6,966 nucleotides of DNA from Actinomycetota bacterium (GCA_015711775.1 JACVJB010000041.1:1-6966), one strand, 5' to 3'; positions 1-6,422 are shown, numbered from the stretch's first letter. The notes: generated from the letters alone by a model not told the origin. A program made the numbers and translations.

Positions 1-34
1 TTAAAAAAATATTTATGCTGTTTAGATTTACAGG

Positions 35-40
35 TATAAT
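35..40 (+). promoter_or_regulatory. Possible -10 element before the lipoprotein gene
   Basis: The hexamer TATAAT lies 11 bases before the ATG at 52. No convincing -35 hexamer is seen 16-18 bases upstream. If used, transcription would start around 46-48, leaving a 5' leader of only a few bases; that fits the absence of any Shine-Dalgarno before this start. In such A/T-rich DNA a perfect TATAAT can arise by chance, so this is weak. Confidence 0.3.
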
Positions 41-51
41 TATAAATAAAA

Positions 52-1101
52 ATGAATTATAAAAGAAACTTTATAGTAAAAATTATTATATCTGCAGCCA
101 TTGTTTGCTTATTTCTGTCTTTACTGCCAGCATGCAAAGACATGGTAAGCAAATCCAAAAACCCTGAACCTGGAAATAACAGCATCACAACAGATACTGA
201 TTCTTCAATAGTTGGAAATATTGAACTTGGCTTTTGTAAAAAAGTAATTGCCCTGAATAAAATTGCGTTTACACTTGACAGCTATTACGGCCTGAATATT
301 TTGGACCTGGAAAATATTAATGAGCCGGTAATAATAAGCAGTGTAAGAGCCCCTCAACCTAATGACTTATTTATTATCGAAAGTACAGCATATATTTCTG
401 ATTATATAAAGGGGATAATGATAATTGATATTGTCGATTATAAGAATCCGGTGGCGGTCAGCTCTATAAGCTCGCCAAACCAGACATTTTCAATTTATTG
501 CACAGACAGCTATTTATTTGTAACAACACAGTACACATATTTTGAGAAGAAATTCAGCAATTTCGTTATTTATGATATCAGCGACAAAGCAAACCCTGTG
601 CAAATCAGTTATCTTGACAAGCTGCCCTGGATAAATGACGTCTTCGTTGACAGGTCTTATGCATACCTGGCATTTGATGATTCTGCGGATGATACGACCG
701 GCTTGATAATAATTGATATTTCAGAGATTAATAATCCTGTGCTTAAAGGAAGGTTTGACACTGATGGATTTGCAATGAACTTGAATGTAAAGGAAGATAT
801 TGTTTTCCTTGCTGATGACCAAAAAGGATTAAAAGTGATAGATGTAAAAGATAAAGAAAAACCAGTTCTTGCTGGTTCTATTACACTTGAAAATCATACA
901 GGAGATATTGCATTGGATGGCGACTTTGTTTATGCGGCAGATGGCTATAATGGAGTTAAAAAAATTTCTATTAAAAATATTAACGCGCCTGAAATATCTG
1001 GCAGTATAAATACCCTGGGTTTTGCAAGAAACTTATATATTTCCGGAAAATATCTTTATATCGCTGATGGCAACTTCCTTACGATATCTGAAAAATTATG
1101 A
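52..1101 (+). CDS. LVIVD-repeat beta-propeller lipoprotein
   Basis: A 349-residue exported lipoprotein. Residues 1-28 form a signal peptide: a basic start (K4, R5, K10), a hydrophobic core (11-25) and the lipobox L25-P26-A27-C28, so C28 should be lipidated and membrane-anchored. A polar linker (about 29-52) follows. The rest repeats a unit of about 40 residues with the pattern G-[LI]-x-[VI]-[IL]-D-[IL]-x(4-6)-N-P-V, as in LVIVD proteins. Copies lie at about 79-98, 119-140, 170-189, 217-235, 258-277 and 299-318, plus a short last one at 324-347 lacking its final strand. The segment at 53-59 could supply that strand and close a seven-bladed propeller. LVIVD proteins are mostly of unknown function at the cell surface; no catalytic residues are evident, and a binding or scaffold role is inference. 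In-frame TAA at 43-45 excludes a longer N-terminus. No Shine-Dalgarno is visible. No functional link to the neighbours is apparent. Confidence 0.85.
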   Translation: MNYKRNFIVKIIISAAIVCLFLSLLPACKDMVSKSKNPEPGNNSITTDTDSSIVGNIELGFCKKVIALNKIAFTLDSYYGLNILDLENINEPVIISSVRAPQPNDLFIIESTAYISDYIKGIMIIDIVDYKNPVAVSSISSPNQTFSIYCTDSYLFVTTQYTYFEKKFSNFVIYDISDKANPVQISYLDKLPWINDVFVDRSYAYLAFDDSADDTTGLIIIDISEINNPVLKGRFDTDGFAMNLNVKEDIVFLADDQKGLKVIDVKDKEKPVLAGSITLENHTGDIALDGDFVYAADGYNGVKKISIKNINAPEISGSINTLGFARNLYISGKYLYIADGNFLTISEKL

Positions 1102-1167
1102 ATTATTATTGGCAGCAAAAAATATTTAAAAATTTATATACTGTCTTCTTATTTTTATTAAAATATA

Positions 1168-1193
1168 AATAAATACTTTTACTGGTATTTATT
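1168..1193 (+). repeat. Inverted repeat between lipoprotein and HD genes
   Basis: A perfect 9-bp inverted repeat, AATAAATAC (1168-1176) and GTATTTATT (1185-1193), flanks an 8-base spacer and sits 24 bases before the HD-domain start codon. A short T-rich stretch (1199-1204) follows. It could be a weak terminator for the lipoprotein gene or a regulator binding site for the next gene. The stem is almost all A-T, so a stable RNA hairpin is doubtful. Confidence 0.3.
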
Positions 1194-1206
1194 GTCCTAT
1201 TTTTAT

Positions 1207-1214
1207 GGGGTGAT
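1207..1214 (+). promoter_or_regulatory. Strong ribosome binding site of the HD-domain gene
   Basis: GGGGTGAT ends two bases before the ATG at 1217. It matches the extended complement of the bacterial 16S rRNA 3' end (GGAGGTGAT) with one difference. It is the strongest Shine-Dalgarno in the window and fixes the start at 1217. Confidence 0.75.
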
Positions 1215-1216
1215 AC

Positions 1217-1771
1217 ATGGAAAGAAAAGAAATGCTTGAGCTTGTAAAGCAAAATGTTACAAACAAAAATTTATTTAATCATTGCCTTGCAGTCGAATCT
1301 ATAATGAACGCAACAGCAAGAGAGATAAATAATGCTGATGAACAAAAATGGGCAATTGCAGGTCTGGTCCATGATATTGATTATGATATGACTGCAGACA
1401 AACCTGAAAGACATTCACTTGAAGGCGCGCAAATTCTCAAAGCTAATGGCTTTGATGCCGATATTATATATGCCGTTAAGGCTCACAATGAGTATCATGG
1501 CCTGGAGCTTAAAAGCCCCATGGACATAGCCCTTTATGCAGCAGATCCGCTTTCCGGGCTGATTGTTGCCGCGGCCCTTATTAATCCTGCAAAGAAACTC
1601 GACGCCATTGACGCACAATTTGTCCTGAAGAGATTTAAGGAAAAACAATTTGCCAAAGGCGCAAACAGGGAGCAGATTTTAGCTTGCACAAAACTGGGCA
1701 TTACGCTGGAAAGATTTGTTGAAATAGGCCTGGGCGCCATGCAGGAAATTTCAGGGGAAATAGGGTTATAA
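1217..1771 (+). CDS. HD-domain (HDIG-type) metal-dependent phosphohydrolase
   Basis: A 184-residue cytoplasmic protein of the HD superfamily, close to the short stand-alone HDIG proteins. The metal-site residues appear in the right order and spacing: H22 (in NLFNHCLAVE), the H52-D53 doublet (in GLVHDIDYD), H66 (in ERHSLEGA), H90 (in KAHNE) and D110 (in YAADPLSGL). A complete set suggests an active hydrolase acting on a phosphate ester or nucleotide. The substrate cannot be read from sequence, and no partner domain (KH, RelA, GGDEF, PAS) is fused. The last 60 residues look helical without a known motif. The length fits family members of about 170-200 residues. The start is set by a strong ribosome binding site. 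The MFS gene follows 79 bp downstream on the same strand, beyond a weak terminator-like hairpin, so co-transcription is possible but unproven. The family call is secure; the physiological role is unknown. Confidence 0.85.
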   Translation: MERKEMLELVKQNVTNKNLFNHCLAVESIMNATAREINNADEQKWAIAGLVHDIDYDMTADKPERHSLEGAQILKANGFDADIIYAVKAHNEYHGLELKSPMDIALYAADPLSGLIVAAALINPAKKLDAIDAQFVLKRFKEKQFAKGANREQILACTKLGITLERFVEIGLGAMQEISGEIGL

Positions 1772-1774
1772 TAT

Positions 1775-1803
1775 TTAAACAAGGCAGTGTTTAACTTTCT
1801 TTT
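1775..1803 (+). terminator. Weak terminator-like hairpin after the HD gene
   Basis: TTAAACA (1775-1781) pairs with TGTTTAA (1788-1794) across a 6-base loop, followed by the T-rich CTTTCTTTT. The layout fits an intrinsic terminator four bases after the stop codon. The stem has only one G-C pair and the T-tract is interrupted, so termination would be partial at best. Confidence 0.35.
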
Positions 1804-1805
1804 AA

Positions 1806-1811
1806 TATAAT
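1806..1811 (+). promoter_or_regulatory. Possible -10 element for the MFS gene
   Basis: A perfect TATAAT lies 39 bases before the MFS start codon and just after the terminator-like hairpin. No good -35 hexamer is found at the usual distance. It would allow the transporter its own transcript; low confidence because of the A/T-rich background. Confidence 0.25.
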
Positions 1812-1840
1812 AAGCTCCCACTTATTTAAATTCAGAATAT

Positions 1841-1844
1841 AAGG
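1841..1844 (+). promoter_or_regulatory. Ribosome binding site of the MFS gene
   Basis: AAGG sits six bases before the ATG at 1851. It is short but well placed, and it supports this start. Confidence 0.45.
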
Positions 1845-1850
1845 TAAAAA

Positions 1851-3035
1851 ATGGTCAATAATAATATAAAGAACTATTTACTGGAATTTCCCAATTACCT
1901 GTCCATGTTCCTGTTTTCTTTTTTTATGATGCTATCCAGCCCGATACTTGTGGATATGGGGAAATCTTTTAATATAGGGCCTGAAAGCATGAATTTTATA
2001 ATAACTAATTTTTTACTTGGTGAAATAGCCGGAATGCTCACCCTTGTCTTTATGGTAAGAAAATTCAGCCAGAAAATTATAGTTGTTCTGGTATATATCT
2101 TTCTTGTACCAGCAGCAATTGGTTTGATGCTTGTGCCGTCTCTTACCTTCTTCTATGTATTGTATTTTGCTTCAGGCTTTCTGCTGGGAATAATTTTTAT
2201 GAATTCAAACCTGAGTATGCTTCAGGGAAAAGTTAAAAACAAGGAAAGCGTGGTAAATCTTGGGCACGGTTTTTTCGCAATTGGAGCCCTTGTTTCTCCC
2301 TTTATAGCTTCCAGCTTTGTAAAGGCTGGCATTAACTGGAAGTTTATTTATATTGCCGTTATTGTTCTTGCAATAGCATGTCTTATATCATATATCATTA
2401 TAGAAAAAATAAAGAAAGCTTCAGGATCCCTGGATAAAAAAATAAAACCCACACCTTTCAGGGAAATCTTTAAATATAAAAAAAGAAACATTTATATGCT
2501 GCTGACAGCGGTTTTGATGCTATTTTATGTCATGTCTGAAGTTACTGTTTTCTCCTGGGCTCCCACTTTTTTCAGAGTTGAAAAGCTTTTTGATATATAC
2601 AGCGCAAGCCTTATAGTATCTATTTTCTGGGTTGGGATACTTGCAGGAAGACTGATAATCAGTGTGCTGTCATATAAATATAAGGCTGGTGTTTTGCTTA
2701 TAGTTCTTTCTGCCATAAGTATTGCAGGGTTCGCGCTTCTTATATTTCCCGCGGGGCAAATATTGAATTTTGCCGGAGCTGCGCTGGTGGGGCTGGGATT
2801 TTCAGGCATACCCCCTCTTCTAATCTCATCAGGAGGCAGAATTTTCGGATCTGATGTTGATGTTTCACTGACAACTTTATTTGTTATAGGCATAGCAAGC
2901 GGCAGTTTTATTCCTTATCTTATAAAAGTAATATCCGGCTACAGTTTTATCTTTTCAATGATAATTGCAATATTTTTTATGGCAATATTTTTTATTTTTG
3001 TTTTAATCAGGAAAGCTTACAGAAAGACACTGTAA
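1851..3035 (+). CDS. MFS transporter, FucP/TsgA-like branch
   Basis: A 394-residue inner-membrane protein with about twelve hydrophobic helices in two bundles. They are joined by a basic cytoplasmic loop (about 185-212, rich in lysine and arginine). Length and layout are standard for the major facilitator superfamily. Family-like signatures are N136-LGHGFFAIGALVSP-150 in the fourth to fifth helices, resembling the NxxHGxFxxGA region of fucose-permease-type transporters. F259-W-V-G-x-L-A-G-R-267 in the second half resembles the W-x-G-x-x-x-G-R element of the same branch. The classic loop 2-3 motif is degenerate (V-R-K-F-S-Q-K at 69-75). Transport by substrate/ion symport or antiport is expected from the family; the substrate is not readable. 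It does not look like the GlpT phosphate-antiporter branch. It ends 37 bp from the converging DUF1667 gene, so the adjacency to the dehydrogenase module is tail to tail and not evidence of shared regulation. Confidence 0.85.
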   Translation: MVNNNIKNYLLEFPNYLSMFLFSFFMMLSSPILVDMGKSFNIGPESMNFIITNFLLGEIAGMLTLVFMVRKFSQKIIVVLVYIFLVPAAIGLMLVPSLTFFYVLYFASGFLLGIIFMNSNLSMLQGKVKNKESVVNLGHGFFAIGALVSPFIASSFVKAGINWKFIYIAVIVLAIACLISYIIIEKIKKASGSLDKKIKPTPFREIFKYKKRNIYMLLTAVLMLFYVMSEVTVFSWAPTFFRVEKLFDIYSASLIVSIFWVGILAGRLIISVLSYKYKAGVLLIVLSAISIAGFALLIFPAGQILNFAGAALVGLGFSGIPPLLISSGGRIFGSDVDVSLTTLFVIGIASGSFIPYLIKVISGYSFIFSMIIAIFFMAIFFIFVLIRKAYRKTL

Positions 3036-3072
3036 TTTTTATTGCAATTTTTTAGACCTATTTATGCCTCTG

Positions 3073-3450
3073 TCATTGGCTTATTGTAGCTGAGGCAATT
3101 ATTTTGGATTTGCTGCCTGAAAGATTTTGCCCAATGACCTGTCCAGCTTTAACAGGAGGACAAATTTTCATTTTCCTCAATTCGCTGATAATATCTTTCA
3201 CTATATCTTTTGGCACAGGTTCAAGGCTTCTTACAGCCAGCCTGCATAATTTTACAGAATCAATTTTTACTGTGGTTGTTAATATCCTTACAGGGTTTGA
3301 TATTTCCTCTTTTGCAAATTTTATTCCTTTTGCGCATTCATTGCCTTTAACGTCAAGTACTGTGCCGTTTAATTTATCTGTTATAACTTCCATGCTGCAC
3401 CCGACCGGGCAGGTTATGCACCGGATTTTTATTTTATTTTTATCTTTCAT
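3073..3450 (-). CDS. DUF1667 four-cysteine iron-sulfur protein
   Basis: A 125-residue soluble protein matching the DUF1667 family. The N-terminal C11-x2-C14-x3-C18-x20-C39 set (in CITCPVGC and GNECAKG) resembles the [4Fe-4S]-binding N-terminal element of molybdopterin oxidoreductases. The family is therefore often labelled molybdopterin oxidoreductase-like although no cofactor domain is present. The following segment, EISNPVRILTTTVKID (49-64), and the later PVKAGQVIGQN (99-109) are also family-typical. Two further cysteines (C69, C97) lie outside the expected cluster. By context it is the small electron-transfer subunit of the upstream dehydrogenase and oxidoreductase; cluster type and role are inferred. 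The start is the only ATG that keeps all cysteines; upstream in-frame stops and no GTG/TTG exclude a longer form. It lies 106 bp after the oxidoreductase gene, a loose gap for an operon partner. That gap holds no other convincing gene or terminator. Confidence 0.85.
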   Translation of the reverse strand: MKDKNKIKIRCITCPVGCSMEVITDKLNGTVLDVKGNECAKGIKFAKEEISNPVRILTTTVKIDSVKLCRLAVRSLEPVPKDIVKDIISELRKMKICPPVKAGQVIGQNLSGSKSKIIASATISQ

Positions 3451-3452
3451 AT

Positions 3453-3457
3453 CCTCT
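3453..3457 (-). promoter_or_regulatory. Closely spaced ribosome binding site of the DUF1667 gene
   Basis: On the minus strand AGAGG precedes the ATG at 3450 by only two bases, shorter than the usual 5-9. It is the only Shine-Dalgarno-like purine run in the leader. No alternative start exists nearby, so the site is either used at short spacing or is incidental. Confidence 0.4.
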
Positions 3458-3556
3458 TTTAAAAAATAAATAATTTATCACATTTTATATTAATACCAGT
3501 CCGCCATGTACCTGCTTGCACAAAAATCTGACAGGCAAATCGAAAAGAGCCTTTAT

Positions 3557-4834
3557 TTATTTTGAACCGGTATATATTTTTATAACCCGGGTTTTACCTC
3601 CAGCAAGACCATTTATTATATCCTTTTTAATTTTTATAAAAACCATTTCACCCGGAGTAAGGAATTTGAACTTTTTTTTGAAAAAGTCACCAAAAGCTAT
3701 ATATGCATTTTTCATTGGCCTGCTGACCCTTATGCTGAAAGTTACATCCTTAAATCCGCTTATTTTCTGGGGAACAGCGTAAAGAATGCCTTCACCTGCC
3801 TGCACTTCTATTGACGGTTCCTCATAAGGTTTTTCATTTAAATAGGCAAGACATCCTTCAGCAGCAGCCTGTCCCGCTTGTGTAACATTATCCACAATGT
3901 CATTTACAAATAGAGAGTTTCCGCAGGAAAAAATACCTTTTACTGAAGTCTGGCAGTTTTCATCCACAACAGGGCCAAGCGTTTTATTGTCAAGTAAAAT
4001 GCCGCAGGTAAGAGAGAGCTCATTTTCAGGAATAAGCCCTACAGAAAGTAGCAGTGTATCGCATTCTATAATCCTGTCGCTTCCCTTTACCGGCTTCAGC
4101 TTTTCATCCACTTTCGATACTTTAACTGCCTCTATCCTCTTTTTGCCTATAATACCTGTAACTGTATGGCTTAGATAGAGCGGGATATTAAAATCATCAA
4201 GGCACTGGGCTATATTTCGCAGCAGGCCGGTGGAAAAGGGGTTAATTTCAAAGACGCCTTTTACTGCACATCCTTCAAGATGCATCCTTCTTGCCATAAT
4301 GAGCCCTATGTCGCCTGAACCCAGCACCACCACTTTTTTACCCGGCAGGTAACCTTCAATATTTACCATTCTCTGAATAACTCCTGCAGTGTAAACTCCT
4401 GAGGGCCTTGAGCCTGGAATGTTTATCTGTCCGCGCGTTCTTTCCCGGCATCCAAGCGCAAGAATTACAGATTTTGCTTCGATATCAAAATATCCAAAGC
4501 TGCTGTTTGCCGCAGTGACAATTTTTAAACCATTTTCACTTTTTATATTTAGAGCCATTGTATCAAGCATTGTGTCAATACCGCTTTGGACAATTTTTTC
4601 CTCAAATATTGAGCTGTATTCGGGACCGGTCAATTCCCTGTTAAAAATCTTTAGCCCAAATCCTGCATGAATACATTGTGGCAGTATTCCCCCAAGATAC
4701 TTATCCCTTTCAATAAGCAGCACGTTTATTATGCCAAGTTCATGCGCCCTTACTGCTGCTGCCATGCCTGCAGGGCCGCCGCCGATTATTGCAAGGTCAT
4801 ATTTTTTTTTGTAATTGTTTTTTCCCTGCTGCAT
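3557..4834 (-). CDS. FAD/NAD(P)H-dependent oxidoreductase, partner of GlpA-like dehydrogenase
   Basis: A two-dinucleotide-domain flavoprotein of the pyridine nucleotide-disulfide oxidoreductase fold, 425 residues from the ATG at 4834. A TTG at 4855 in the same frame would add seven residues; neither start has a clear Shine-Dalgarno, and I prefer the ATG. Numbering from that ATG, GGGPAG (18-23) binds FAD. LGCRERTRG (127-135), RPSGVYTAG (143-151) and the NAD(P) loop GSGDIGL (172-178) follow, then CDTLLLSVGLIPENEL (258-273) and GIFSCGN (300-306), which contacts FAD. No C-x2-C or C-x4-C redox pair is present, so it is not a thioredoxin or glutathione reductase. The C-terminal 85 or so residues form an extra beta-rich domain seen in this family. 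The expected role is NAD(P)H oxidation or reduction through FAD, exchanging electrons with the flanking iron-sulfur subunits. It lies 66 bp (45 bp from the TTG) after the dehydrogenase gene and is probably co-transcribed with it. Confidence 0.85.
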   Translation of the reverse strand: MQQGKNNYKKKYDLAIIGGGPAGMAAAVRAHELGIINVLLIERDKYLGGILPQCIHAGFGLKIFNRELTGPEYSSIFEEKIVQSGIDTMLDTMALNIKSENGLKIVTAANSSFGYFDIEAKSVILALGCRERTRGQINIPGSRPSGVYTAGVIQRMVNIEGYLPGKKVVVLGSGDIGLIMARRMHLEGCAVKGVFEINPFSTGLLRNIAQCLDDFNIPLYLSHTVTGIIGKKRIEAVKVSKVDEKLKPVKGSDRIIECDTLLLSVGLIPENELSLTCGILLDNKTLGPVVDENCQTSVKGIFSCGNSLFVNDIVDNVTQAGQAAAEGCLAYLNEKPYEEPSIEVQAGEGILYAVPQKISGFKDVTFSIRVSRPMKNAYIAFGDFFKKKFKFLTPGEMVFIKIKKDIINGLAGGKTRVIKIYTGSK

Positions 4835-4900
4835 TATTTTTCTTTTATTTATCAAATACTTTATTTTGTTTTATCTAATCTATCTGCCCTTAACATTTTT

Positions 4901-6370
4901 TCAATTCATCTTTTTTAGGGCAACAAATGAATTGCCGCCTGATTTTGTTATCTCTTCAACAGGCACTCCAAGCTCCCTGGAAAGTATTTTCAATACGCGG
5001 AGCATGCAGTAGCCTCCCTGGCACCTTCCCATTCCTGCGCGTGTGCGAAACTTTATTCCGTCAATAGTAGCGGCGCCTCTTTTTATTGCCTCCACTATTT
5101 CAGCTTCTGAGACTTTCTCGCACCTGCATATAATCTCGCCGTATTTGTTATCAGTTCTATAAAGAGAGTTATTTTCCAGTAAATTTTCTTTATTAATTTT
5201 TTTGATTGCCTCTCTTTGGGGTTTAAATCCAGAATTATTTTTTAGCGGCAGCCCTGCATCTTTAAGATAGTCGGCCATCATTTCTGCAATAAGAAATGCG
5301 CATGTAAGCCCGGGGGATTGTATGCCGGCAGCATTAATAAACCTTTCATTATGCGGTATTGGCCCTAATATAAAATCCCCGGTATCTGCATATGCCCGCG
5401 AGCCTGCAAAAGCCGTAATAATTTTTTCAAAAGGGATATTTTCAATAAGCCTGCTAAGTTTTTTCCTGATTTCCTCAAGTTCATCATAAGTTGTTGAAGA
5501 GTCATTCTTATCAGTAAGTTCATAATTTGAGCCCACAAGCAGGTTTCCGCCGCTTGTCGGCGTTACAACCATTCCTTTTGACCTTATATTGTCAGGATCC
5601 GGCAACCGCAAATTCGGTAGTTTAACATGAGGGCCAGTATTGCTGTCAAGTAAAAAATACTGCCCTTTTATGGACTGTATTTTAAAAGAGTCATCCCCTG
5701 CCATTGCAGCAATTTCATCAGCAAATACCCCCGCTGCATTTATGACATAACTTGCCTCAATTAAAATGCTTTTAACTCCTTTATAATCCTCAGTCTCTAT
5801 AAAAAAAGCCTTTGAAGATTTTTCATATTTTATTGAAAAAACCTTTTGGCCAAATAAAAATTTTGCTGAGTTTTCTGCAGCATTTTCAAACAGTGCAAGC
5901 GCTGCTTCATATGGAGAGGTTATGATATGTTCCGCGCAGTAAAGCGAAGCTACAACATTTTTTGAAATACTGGGCTCAATTTTCTTTATTTCTTCATAGC
6001 CCCTTAAAACTCTCAGTCCCTTAACCCCATATTTGGTGCCTTTTTTCTTAAGTTCCTCAAGATATGCAATATCCTGCCTTTTTTCAGCATGAAGAAGCGA
6101 CCCTGAATAAATCATTGGAATATCAAGTTCCGGGGCAATTTTTCTAAAAAGCAGGCTGCCGTTGTGGCACATGGTCAGCCTTAAAGTACCTTCATCTCCA
6201 GCATAACCCGGGTGAACAAGACCGCTGTTAGCCCTGGTGGTTCCGCAACCGGCGTCAGGTTCTTTTTCAATAACAAGAATATTAAGAACATACCTGGAAA
6301 GCTGTCTTGCAATTGCGCATCCCGTAATGCCCGCACCTATTACTGCAACGTCTGTTTTTAAGTGTTTCAT
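4901..6370 (-). CDS. GlpA-like FAD-dependent glycerol-3-phosphate dehydrogenase with Bfd-like [2Fe-2S] domain
   Basis: A 489-residue flavoprotein. The D-amino-acid-oxidase-type (DAO) fold covers about 5-370: the FAD loop GAGITG (12-17), a family-typical stretch at 40-56 (T44-T45-R46, N48-S49-G50, H53-P54-G55-Y56), NAAGVFAD (211-218) and the closing GIQSPGLT (349-356). A Bfd-like domain (about 411-470) follows with C415-x-C417-x32-C450-x4-C455, expected to hold a [2Fe-2S] cluster. E. coli GlpA has the same architecture; the length suits the shorter anaerobe version. The likely reaction is oxidation of sn-glycerol 3-phosphate to dihydroxyacetone phosphate, with electrons leaving through the Fe-S domain. 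A different 2-hydroxyacid substrate (as in LhgO relatives) cannot be excluded, since no glycerol kinase or facilitator gene is present here. It is first in a three-gene set with its own promoter. The ATG has no visible Shine-Dalgarno, but an in-frame TAG upstream and the position of the FAD loop leave no better choice. Confidence 0.85.
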   Translation of the reverse strand: MKHLKTDVAVIGAGITGCAIARQLSRYVLNILVIEKEPDAGCGTTRANSGLVHPGYAGDEGTLRLTMCHNGSLLFRKIAPELDIPMIYSGSLLHAEKRQDIAYLEELKKKGTKYGVKGLRVLRGYEEIKKIEPSISKNVVASLYCAEHIITSPYEAALALFENAAENSAKFLFGQKVFSIKYEKSSKAFFIETEDYKGVKSILIEASYVINAAGVFADEIAAMAGDDSFKIQSIKGQYFLLDSNTGPHVKLPNLRLPDPDNIRSKGMVVTPTSGGNLLVGSNYELTDKNDSSTTYDELEEIRKKLSRLIENIPFEKIITAFAGSRAYADTGDFILGPIPHNERFINAAGIQSPGLTCAFLIAEMMADYLKDAGLPLKNNSGFKPQREAIKKINKENLLENNSLYRTDNKYGEIICRCEKVSEAEIVEAIKRGAATIDGIKFRTRAGMGRCQGGYCMLRVLKILSRELGVPVEEITKSGGNSFVALKKMN

Positions 6371-6404
6371 ATGAGTTGTGAAATATATCTTGTTTTGTTG
6401 ACTG

Positions 6405-6422
6405 CCAGACTATATAGATTGG
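6405..6422. promoter_or_regulatory. Imperfect palindrome at the transcription start of the dehydrogenase operon
   Basis: An 18-bp near-symmetric site reads CCAGACTATATAGATTGG, with a perfect 8-bp core CTATATAG (6410-6417) and matching CCA/TGG ends; two positions on each side break the symmetry. It spans the expected start point (about 6420) of the promoter just upstream, a usual place for a repressor operator. The regulator is unknown. Confidence 0.4.

Noticed and set aside
1415..1821. Two open frames on the minus strand inside the HD gene
   Set aside because: They lie fully or mostly antisense to a gene with a clear family signature and strong ribosome binding site; their translations have no recognisable motif.
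2525..2893. Minus-strand open frame inside the MFS gene
   Set aside because: Antisense to conserved transporter helices, with low-complexity proline/serine-rich translation and no family resemblance.
1851..3035. MFS protein as the glycerol-3-phosphate transporter of the dehydrogenase module
   Set aside because: Its motifs resemble the FucP/TsgA branch rather than GlpT, and it is convergent with the module.
3042..3049. ATTGCAAT palindrome in the convergent gap
   Set aside because: Eight bases with no loop; it cannot form a terminator hairpin and is expected by chance in A/T-rich DNA.
3065..3097. TGCCTC/GAGGCA inverted repeat near the convergent gene ends as a shared terminator
   Set aside because: The 21-base loop is long, the arms are only 6 bp, they overlap the DUF1667 stop codon, and no proper T-tract follows on either strand.
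3104..3469. Plus-strand open frame opposite the DUF1667 gene
   Set aside because: A mirror of the real gene; the minus-strand frame has the four-cysteine motif and family-typical segments.
3451..3556. A very small minus-strand frame (ATG GCG GAC TGG TAT TAA) in the gap inside the operon
   Set aside because: Five codons without a ribosome binding site; nothing supports translation.
3516..5012. Several plus-strand open frames opposite the FAD oxidoreductase and the end of the dehydrogenase
   Set aside because: All are antisense shadows with serine/phenylalanine-rich translations and no motifs; the minus-strand genes show complete FAD and Fe-S signatures.
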